From contig JABABJ010000169.1 in NCBI GenBank assembly GCA_014238275.1, positions 1 to 41,178 on the forward strand: DNA of 41,178 bases, in the 5' to 3' direction. The notes beneath the pieces were generated by a model that worked only from the letters and a program-made list of their open reading frames with translations, was not told the DNA's origin and ran no database searches. The position numbers were made by a program, and so were the translations under genes. The DNA is from Leptospirales bacterium. GTDB lineage: Bacteria > Spirochaetota > Leptospiria > Leptospirales > Leptonemataceae. Numbering within the stretch: the first letter of the stretch is position 1; every line of letters starts with the position of its first letter. Of the stretch, positions 35,377 to 41,178 are shown piece by piece.

Positions 35377-36756
35377 TTATTTCTCTGCAACAGAGGGTGT
35401 TGAAGAATTTCTGGATTTTGTTTTTTTATGATAGATTTGCCAAAAGGTATCGTTTGGTATTTTCCCCAAGGAATCTTGTGAGTATTCAGGACGAATTCCT
35501 TCTACGAAGTACATAGTAATCATTCCTTTGTTTTTCGCCTGCACTTTCCCTCTATAAGTGCACAGAAACATATCTTCGATATCTTTATATGTCTCTGCAG
35601 ATATATTGATCTTGGAGGCAGCACCTGAAGATTCCATTCTACTTGCTGTATTTACTGTATCTCCCCATACATCGTAGGCAAATTTTTTCTCTCCTATTAC
35701 ACCTGCTACTAGCTGTCCCGTATGAATTCCAATGCGTATCTTCCAATACTCTCGTCCTAACTTTTCGTGATTCATTTGGCAGAGTTCCATATATTCTATC
35801 ATCTTGATTGCTGCCAAGGTTGCATCAATAGGATTGGTTCTATTCGTCTCAGGAAGACCTCCCGCCGCCATATAGGAATCCCCTATAGTTTTGATCTTTT
35901 CGAGCCCATGTCTCTTGATAATTTGATCAAACTCACGAAAGCAACTATCCAACTCTTTGATCAACTCATTTGGTGTGTAATTTTCTGCAAAGCGGGTAAA
36001 CTCCACAAAATCTGTAAATAAAACCGTTGAATATTGATAATGAACTGGACGAACTCTATCGCTTTTTTTGAGCTCGTCTGCAACTGGTGCGGGAAGAATA
36101 TTGAGTAACAGGCTTTCTGATTTTTCCCTTTCTTCGTTAAAGTGTCTCCTCAAGATCAAAACAAGGAGTCCATTCAAGGCCTGCATAAAAAGAAAAGCTC
36201 CTTTTACATCTGCCAATCTTGCCTTTCGATCAGCAAAAGGCTGAATGAACTCAGGATGCTCGCTTTCTATCCAAAACATGAGAGCAGCTGTAGAAAGACC
36301 TATCATGAAAGAAAAGATAATAGCTGAGTTATTCGGAGACAAAATCACAGCAATGAGAACAGCTGTGATGAGAAAGTAGTGAGCTCCTCCTTCTGAACCT
36401 CCATTAAACAGTACATTTATCAAAAGAAATGCAAAGATAGTAAGAATACATGGTAAGAATAAAACACGATAATGTTTTTGGATACGAGAAATGGTATATA
36501 GCAAAAGAAGAAATACACCACTGACAAAATGAATCGAAAGCAAAACAGCATCTTGCGATAAATTCATCTGAAGCAATTCTTTGCTTCCTCCGAGATAATT
36601 CAATGAGCCGAATAGATTTGCAGCTCCATTTACCAATGCAAGGGAGCTAAAAATACGATGCTCCAAAGAAACAAAACGAGGATCTCCAGCGATAATCTTG
36701 AAAAAAACACTAAGATAGTGTAGAAAGATATAAGCAAATTTCTTTCTGTTAAACAT
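35377..36756 (-). CDS. Membrane class III adenylate cyclase
   Basis: It makes cAMP from ATP. The 459-residue protein has about six membrane segments in residues 30-200, a short coiled region with LLLNILPAPVADEL (typical before the catalytic domain), and then the cyclase domain. Metal-binding Asp 249 (LFTDFVEFT) and Asp 293 (KTIGDSYMA) are present. Lys 289 and Asp 362 (AYDVWGD) are the adenine-selecting pair, so ATP is favoured over GTP. The transition-state Asn 369 and Arg 373 are present (NTASRM). The N-terminal membrane part may sense a signal, but no named sensor domain is clear. folE follows directly. Confidence 0.92.
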   Translation of the reverse strand: MFNRKKFAYIFLHYLSVFFKIIAGDPRFVSLEHRIFSSLALVNGAANLFGSLNYLGGSKELLQMNLSQDAVLLSIHFVSGVFLLLLYTISRIQKHYRVLFLPCILTIFAFLLINVLFNGGSEGGAHYFLITAVLIAVILSPNNSAIIFSFMIGLSTAALMFWIESEHPEFIQPFADRKARLADVKGAFLFMQALNGLLVLILRRHFNEEREKSESLLLNILPAPVADELKKSDRVRPVHYQYSTVLFTDFVEFTRFAENYTPNELIKELDSCFREFDQIIKRHGLEKIKTIGDSYMAAGGLPETNRTNPIDATLAAIKMIEYMELCQMNHEKLGREYWKIRIGIHTGQLVAGVIGEKKFAYDVWGDTVNTASRMESSGAASKINISAETYKDIEDMFLCTYRGKVQAKNKGMITMYFVEGIRPEYSQDSLGKIPNDTFWQIYHKKTKSRNSSTPSVAEK

Positions 36757-36886
36757 TATATGAAAGTCCTTATCAATCTGATAGAAAAAATATTGTAAAA
36801 AATGTTATCAAGAACATCCTAAAAACACCAAAACTACTATAAGTAAATAAGAAGTTTTTCGTCAACTAAAATCCATTTTTTTATAA

Positions 36887-36910
36887 AAAATCTGACAACT
36901 ATATACAATA
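36887..36910. repeat. Dispersed 24-nt motif, copy 2
   Basis: Counterpart of 3933-3956, sharing AAAATC then CAACTATATACAAT with a single-base indel. It lies about 130 bp upstream of the cyclase start on its coding strand. Confidence 0.45.
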
Positions 36911-36969
36911 AGGAAAAATTTTCATTGACGGAAATCCGAATCGTGTAAGGATGTGCTGTCTTGTCTTGA

Positions 36970-37009
36970 GAGCTGTAGAGTGAATATGAAAGAATGTTAT
37001 ATACGGTTT
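36970..37009 (+). ncRNA. Group II intron domain-V-like relic (tentative)
   Basis: The sequence opens GAGCTGTA and closes TACGGTTT, which pair over eight positions (with G-U wobbles) as in domain V: the AGC catalytic triad opposite GGTT. A GAAA is present in the middle. The spacing is about six bases longer than a standard 34-nt domain V, and the inner stem pairs poorly. There is no reverse transcriptase gene. If real, it is a decayed intron 3' end. A chance match is possible. Confidence 0.3.
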
Positions 37010-37039
37010 AGAACAGAGGTGCATCTGATTATGGCTACT

Positions 37040-37078
37040 CAGTTTATAAGACCTTAGTTCTTCCTCCTCTCTGGAAAC
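37040..37078 (+). repeat. Distant relative of the repeats at 101-209
   Basis: TTATAAGACCTTAGTT is the near-exact reverse complement of the motif at 178-191, and CCTCTCTGGAAA matches 154-165. The two motifs lie within 40 bp of each other here, as they do at the left end. Confidence 0.5.
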
Positions 37079-37149
37079 AATAGGGGCTTGCTTCCATCAG
37101 TGCGACTCTGCCCTGATTTAGTAAATATTGACTAGTGTTTGATTTGATT

Positions 37150-38757
37150 TTACCGACCACCACTATAAAAGCACCATGTTCTTAGCATAGACAAGACCGT
37201 GGGACATGAAACTCCATTCTTATAGTGATAGTCTGCTATTCGAAATAAAATTTTCATCTGTCTACGTATAATCTGTTGAGCCTTGTAAAAGGAAAGTCTT
37301 GGTTCAAAAATCTCTGTAGGATAGGAAGAAACTCCGTTCAATTCAATAATTTTGAATCCTTTTCCTGCTTGAAGCTCCTTTTTGCTCCGATAACGAATAT
37401 CAAATCTTCCAACGTAAAACCCATCTATATTGCACGAAATTTGATCTATTTTAGCTCTTAAAGCCTTCGTTAAAAGCTCTTTTCCATTTCTAAATTCAGC
37501 TCCTTTGGCATGATTCCCTATCTCTCCCAAATAAACGACTTCATCAGACGAGGGGAGATAGTTCATGAGCTTAGGGTTTAACTTTGTCAAAAGAGAAGCT
37601 CGCTTTCTCAAATACTTATGAGACCAAATCAACTCTTTACACGTGGAAACTCCATCTCCTGTTACTGAAGAAGATTTCTTATCTGTAATAGAGAAAATAT
37701 CTCCTTTTTTTTGATCTGGAAAGCGATAATAGTAGATTCCAGCCTCATAAGGACCTGGATGAAAGACCTGTGCCAAAGCATTCTCTGGGTATGTCTCAAA
37801 CCATGATTTGACATCTTTCCATGTGGTGACCTGTTTTACTCCATCTCCTTCTTTACCTTCATCTGGCTTGAGAATAATAGGGAATGACCATTTCCTTTCT
37901 TTCATTTTTTTCTGGAGAAGATGGATTCTTTTTTTGAGAGCTTGCTTACTCTCCTCCCCTAGTTGATTGCCAGAGGGAAGTGCTATCCAATCTAAAACAA
38001 AGCTCTTTGCTATCTTTTCTAGCACTTCCACTTTAGATTCTCCAATGCTTCCTCCATTCTTGATACCGGGATTCGCCGTAAGTATGTACTTAAAGTGTCT
38101 TCGGAAATAAAGGGAATAGTATAGAATATAGATAATATAGATAATCTTAGTAGGCCAAAACTCAAAGGAACAGAGCTTCTGAAAGAAAGTAAGAGTCTTG
38201 ATTCTCCCTCTCTTGCTAGAGATGAGAAGAAAAAAACGAAAAAGAAAAAAAAGGAATAGTGCTGTTAGTCCAATAGAATAAAGCCCTTTTTGAAGAAAAT
38301 CGTTCGAATAGCGAGACAAGGTCTCTCCCATCCAAAAAGATAAAATGACCAAGAGAGGAGTCCAAATACAGCAGGCAACAAAAACGATCCCTGCTGTTTT
38401 TCCAAGCCTTGCAGAAAGAAAGCCTGCTCCCGTATAAGTAGGGAATCTCATCCCTGGGATAAAGCGTGCTGCAAGGATTAACTTCCATCCCTTCTTCTCA
38501 AAACTACGAGAAAAATCTTCTATTTGATTGGAGAGGGATTTTCGGAAAAAACGACTAGAAAAAAAACCACGACGAAGGAGTCTCCCCAAGAAGAAAAGAC
38601 CTAGATCTCCAAGAAAAATTCCTGCCGTGCATGCAAAGATTCCCGTACGGAAATCCAGCTTTCCCGAATAAATCAAAAGACCTGCAGCAATACAACTAAG
38701 ATCTTCCGAAATAAAAGTAGATAGAATGAGACTAATCGTTTGAAGAAATTCAGTCAT
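37150..38757 (-). CDS. DedA-family membrane domain fused to ATP-grasp ligase
   Basis: From ATG 38757 (overlapping the DinB-like stop as ATGA) the protein is 535 residues; a longer frame to 38847 exists but is unlikely. The first about 215 residues form a DedA/VTT membrane domain (SEDLSCIAAGLLIYSG, GIFLGDLGLFFLGR, AARFIPGMRFPTYTGAGFL, conserved Arg and Pro). After a basic linker comes an ATP-grasp domain: PIILKPDEGKEGDGV for nucleotide binding, then YVGRFDIRYRS and FKIIELNGVSSYPTEI for the metal-binding D...E.N set. DedA proteins move or sense membrane lipids and support envelope homeostasis; ATP-grasp enzymes ligate carboxylates. The substrate is unknown. The fusion suggests coupled transport and modification. 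Confidence 0.8.
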   Translation of the reverse strand: MTEFLQTISLILSTFISEDLSCIAAGLLIYSGKLDFRTGIFACTAGIFLGDLGLFFLGRLLRRGFFSSRFFRKSLSNQIEDFSRSFEKKGWKLILAARFIPGMRFPTYTGAGFLSARLGKTAGIVFVACCIWTPLLVILSFWMGETLSRYSNDFLQKGLYSIGLTALFLFFLFRFFLLISSKRGRIKTLTFFQKLCSFEFWPTKIIYIIYILYYSLYFRRHFKYILTANPGIKNGGSIGESKVEVLEKIAKSFVLDWIALPSGNQLGEESKQALKKRIHLLQKKMKERKWSFPIILKPDEGKEGDGVKQVTTWKDVKSWFETYPENALAQVFHPGPYEAGIYYYRFPDQKKGDIFSITDKKSSSVTGDGVSTCKELIWSHKYLRKRASLLTKLNPKLMNYLPSSDEVVYLGEIGNHAKGAEFRNGKELLTKALRAKIDQISCNIDGFYVGRFDIRYRSKKELQAGKGFKIIELNGVSSYPTEIFEPRLSFYKAQQIIRRQMKILFRIADYHYKNGVSCPTVLSMLRTWCFYSGGR

Positions 38758-39290
38758 AGTTGTTCCTTCAATGTTGCTGGAGCAACACCAAAGCTGGAAG
38801 GAACTTTCTTTCCCAAAAGACGAAGCTGGAAGGCTATCATTGCACAATGATGAAGGAGATGATGATAGATAAACATAAGCTCCCTATCGGCATAGGAACA
38901 AAAAACAGCTATAGTTCCTTTTGAATCAATGACATGTTCCACTTCTACCTGTCTATCTAGCCGAGAATCGCCATTCCCTTGGGAGTATAGAGTGCTAAAG
39001 AGACCTTGAATCCTTTTAATTTCCAAAAGACAGGTATGTCGGTCTGTCTCCTCTTTCATTCCTCTTTTCCGACGATCATAAAAGATTCGTGACTTTTCAC
39101 AAGAAACAACAGAAAGGAACGCTCGAAAGTGATCCAGAGAGTGGCGGATATGCTCCCCTATGCTTCCTTGGATTACAGAGCTTTCTTTATCACAAAAATC
39201 TCTGTCTTCGATTTCCAAGAGAATGGAATGAATATCAGACAAAGACTCCTGCAAGGAAGCATGAAGATGATACGAATGAGAGGAAGGCAT
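38754..39290 (-). CDS. DinB-like metal-binding four-helix protein
   Basis: The 178-residue protein shows the DinB/YfiT-like histidine pattern: GEHIRHSLDHFRAFL for the first metal His, then YDRRKRG, then ELMFIYHHLLHHCAMI with further histidines, ending SSFGVAPATL. DinB-fold proteins bind a divalent metal; many are thiol-dependent transferases, and this member's reaction is unknown. Its stop overlaps the DedA/ATP-grasp start, so the two are translationally coupled. rpmE lies upstream by 18 bp. Confidence 0.7.
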   Translation of the reverse strand: MPSSHSYHLHASLQESLSDIHSILLEIEDRDFCDKESSVIQGSIGEHIRHSLDHFRAFLSVVSCEKSRIFYDRRKRGMKEETDRHTCLLEIKRIQGLFSTLYSQGNGDSRLDRQVEVEHVIDSKGTIAVFCSYADRELMFIYHHLLHHCAMIAFQLRLLGKKVPSSFGVAPATLKEQL

Positions 39291-39308
39291 TATTCTAATG
39301 CTTCCGTT

Positions 39309-39509
39309 CTATTTGAATTTATACTTTTTCTTGAATCTGTCAATCCTTCCAGCTGAATCAATGATCTTCTGTTGACCTGTATAAAAAGGATGACAACTTG
39401 AACATATTTCTACCTGCATAGACTTTCGCGTAGAATAAAGCTCATGCTCTGCACCACATCCACAGCGGACTTTCAAAGAATGATATTCAGGGTGTATTTG
39501 TGCTTTCAT
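39309..39509 (-). CDS. rpmE: 50S ribosomal protein L31, zinc-binding form
   Basis: The 66-residue protein begins [10 protein letters not shown] and has Cys16, Cys18, Cys36 and Cys39 (CGC, CSSC). It ends with [20 protein letters not shown], typical of L31. The four cysteines mark the zinc-binding type, not the zinc-free paralogue. A ribosome binding site GGAGGG precedes the ATG at 39509. Confidence 0.96.
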   Translation of the reverse strand: MKAQIHPEYHSLKVRCGCGAEHELYSTRKSMQVEICSSCHPFYTGQQKIIDSAGRIDRFKKKYKFK

Positions 39510-39612
39510 GCTTCAATCCCTCCTCTCATTTAACTAAGCTCAGGACACACAATCTAAGAAGCGGAAAAAATTGCAACTAAAAAAGAATAGTCTTTCTAAT
39601 TTTTAGTGCTGG

Positions 39613-41178
39613 CTATTGACCTTGTATTAGGTCTCCACAATTCGGAACCTCAGGGTGATCACTATCATCTGCTCCATCACACCAACGTTCAGGTGTGTTT
39701 GCATCTGTAGATCGGTCTGGATTATCAATATATTTCAGAAGAGGAAAACCAGCCTGCCCCACCTGCCAACGTTCTACACTCCAACTCAGGACAGACGATT
39801 CGTCTAGGGTGTCTCTTAACCAAGTCCTACGTGCATCATCATCTGCTCCTGTGGCTATGGTTAAAACAGAACTTGCTGCCGTCCCAGTCCCGATTCCATT
39901 CGTTCCTAAGTTGGAAACATAATAATTTGCATTCAGTAATGAAGCCAGGTCAGTTTGAAAGCCTATGAAACCACCAAGATGATCTCCTAGCCCTACTACG
40001 CTACTCGCTGTATAACTATTGCTAATATCTTTCAAGTTGTAGCCAACCAAACCACCTATAAAATTATTTCCCTCAACTGCACCTGTCGAATAGCTATTGC
40101 TAATAGTTCCGTCATTATAACCTATCAAGCCACCTACACCCCTCTCTCCCGTAACAGGACCTGTTGATGCATAACTATTACCAATGACATTAGAATAACT
40201 ATTATTATCAATGACAGCAGGAAGGACACGACCTACCAAGCCACCTACATAATCATTCCCTTCAACTGAAGGAGCTGTTGTATAGCTATTAGAAATCACG
40301 CTCCCTAGAGAATCACCCATCAAACCACCTACATAATCCTCTCCTGCAACTGAGCCTGTTGAATAGCTATTAGCAATATTGACTCTCCATGCACGACCTA
40401 TCAAGCCACCTACATGATTCTCTCCTATAACTGAGCCTGTTGAATAACTATTATCAATGATTGTATCAATCTTATCCCTAAAAGCATGACCTACCAAGCC
40501 ACCAACGAAAGATATACCTGCACCTGAATCATTCGGTACGATAGAAACTGATGAATGGCAACGGCTAATCCTCCCAGAGTTCTCTCCTACCAAGCCGCCA
40601 ATTCGCTCTATGTCTCTCTCTCCATTAGGGAACTCAAAACTTCCCTCAGAATGGCTATTAGAAATAGAGGCATAATTACTACCTACCAAGCCACCTGCTA
40701 GGAAATATTTATCACCAAGGATCTTAACCTTAGAATGACTATTGGAAATGATTCCTCCGTTAAACCCTACTATACCACCTATAAAGCTTATCCCTTTCAG
40801 GGTACATTCAACAGAAGTATTGACAATTGTTCCTCCTTCATTCCAGCCGACTATACCCCCAAGATCAACGTCACGCCTAGTTTCAAGTAAACACTTTCCC
40901 TCTACAGGAGCATTCACACGGGTCTTCACATGGATATTCAGAATAAAGCTACCTCCATTCCAACCAACCAAGGCACCTGTGTGAGCTCCCCCTGTAATAC
41001 GAGGATCCACTAAGACAAGATTTTGAATTACAACATCTCTTCCGCTCGAATCACCTTGCGAACCTGCAACTCCGAACAATCCTATTCCATATTCAGAAGA
41101 ATGATTCGAGTATAAGTTTGATATCTCATGGTTCTTCCCGTCAAAGGTACCTGCAAAAAAGGTCTCAGGCTGGCGATA
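39613..41178 (-). CDS. GLUG-repeat surface protein, 5' end beyond window
   Basis: The frame stays open to the window edge (41178), so at least 33 more codons precede the internal TTG at 41079. The visible start reads FAGTFDGKNHEISNLY, a typical opening to GLUG proteins. About 12 GLUG motifs of the GGLVGYNxG type follow at 20-40 residue spacing, alternating with ISNSYSTGxV strands. A beta-helix-like extracellular repeat domain is inferred. The C-terminus has WRVGQAGFPLLKY-like end sequence (WQVGQAGFPLLKYI) followed by a cysteine-containing, Asp-rich tail (WCDGADDSDHPEVPNCGDL). Such proteins are usually exported adhesins or enzymes. The signal region lies outside this window. Confidence 0.85.
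   Translation of the reverse strand, partial: YRQPETFFAGTFDGKNHEISNLYSNHSSEYGIGLFGVAGSQGDSSGRDVVIQNLVLVDPRITGGAHTGALVGWNGGSFILNIHVKTRVNAPVEGKCLLETRRDVDLGGIVGWNEGGTIVNTSVECTLKGISFIGGIVGFNGGIISNSHSKVKILGDKYFLAGGLVGSNYASISNSHSEGSFEFPNGERDIERIGGLVGENSGRISRCHSSVSIVPNDSGAGISFVGGLVGHAFRDKIDTIIDNSYSTGSVIGENHVGGLIGRAWRVNIANSYSTGSVAGEDYVGGLMGDSLGSVISNSYTTAPSVEGNDYVGGLVGRVLPAVIDNNSYSNVIGNSYASTGPVTGERGVGGLIGYNDGTISNSYSTGAVEGNNFIGGLVGYNLKDISNSYTASSVVGLGDHLGGFIGFQTDLASLLNANYYVSNLGTNGIGTGTAASSVLTIATGADDDARRTWLRDTLDESSVLSWSVERWQVGQAGFPLLKYIDNPDRSTDANTPERWCDGADDSDHPEVPNCGDLIQGQ

Larger units (their letters stand above)
36757..37149. other. Intergenic region with relic sequences
   Basis: This gap of 393 bp holds no gene. 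It contains copy 2 of the dispersed 24-nt motif (36887-36910), a group II intron domain-V-like hairpin (36970-37009), and relatives of the repeats at 101-209 (about 37040-37078). It looks like a graveyard of inserted elements upstream of the cyclase gene and after the DedA/ATP-grasp gene. Confidence 0.6.

Overview
The window looks like a chromosomal segment of a Gram-negative spirochaete, most likely of the Leptospira group. This is inferred, not shown. The supporting signs are a possible FlaA-type flagellar sheath protein, a futalosine-pathway menaquinone gene (mqnD), a class III adenylate cyclase with a membrane N-terminus, outer-membrane and LptE-like proteins, TTG start codons, and tRNA and tmRNA genes without an encoded CCA. 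Most of the window is ordinary housekeeping sequence. Accessory sequence is concentrated at both ends, in intergenic gaps, and in a block at about 10.65-14.9 kb.

Layout. 1-210: an array of three perfect hairpins followed by short direct repeats. 0.2-3.8 kb (minus): cysD-cysN sulfate adenylyltransferase with two membrane or exported proteins downstream. 4.4-10.1 kb (plus): thioredoxin/TPR protein, hisC, alpha/beta hydrolase, ndk, a prenyl diphosphate synthase and a TlyA-like rRNA methyltransferase. 10.1-10.65 kb (minus): tmRNA (tag ANNEFALAA) and tRNA-Leu(GAG). 10.7-14.6 kb: an accessory block with a DUF488 protein, its frameshifted partner gene, an unknown gene, and a BspA/DUF285-type surface lipoprotein carrying a 24-bp repeat array. 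14.9-20.8 kb (plus): a GldA/GldF/GldG-like ABC exporter with a DUF4340-like protein and an LptE-like lipoprotein. 20.8-21.7 kb (minus): rplM-rpsI. 21.9-25.1 kb: a transposase remnant and full-length gcvP. 25.1-28.2 kb (minus): a lone modB and an FG-GAP/ASPIC-UnbV protein. 28.3-30.4 kb (plus): a frameshifted outer-membrane protein gene and an enoyl-CoA hydratase. 30.4-36.8 kb (minus): adenylate cyclase, folE, cysS, FlaA-like, mqnD and an M23 peptidase. 37.1-39.5 kb (minus): rpmE, a DinB-like protein and a DedA/ATP-grasp fusion. 39.6-41.2 kb (minus): a GLUG-repeat protein cut by the window edge.

How the genes fit together. Several clusters share an envelope theme: the Gld-type exporter with the LptE-like lipoprotein, the M23 peptidase, the OMP, and the DedA fusion. 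Two large repeat proteins (DUF285 and GLUG) are likely cell-surface proteins. Translational coupling is visible at prenyl synthase/tlyA, cyclase/folE, cysD/cysN and DinB/DedA.

I did not find a complete, clearly new system. The best leads are the triple-hairpin array with its related sequence 37 kb away, the island beside tmRNA/tRNA-Leu with the DUF488 pair, a group II intron domain-V-like relic at about 36.97-37.01 kb, the DedA/ATP-grasp fusion, and a recurrent habit of perfect short tandem duplications. No database or folding calculation was run. Family names rest on recognised motifs.
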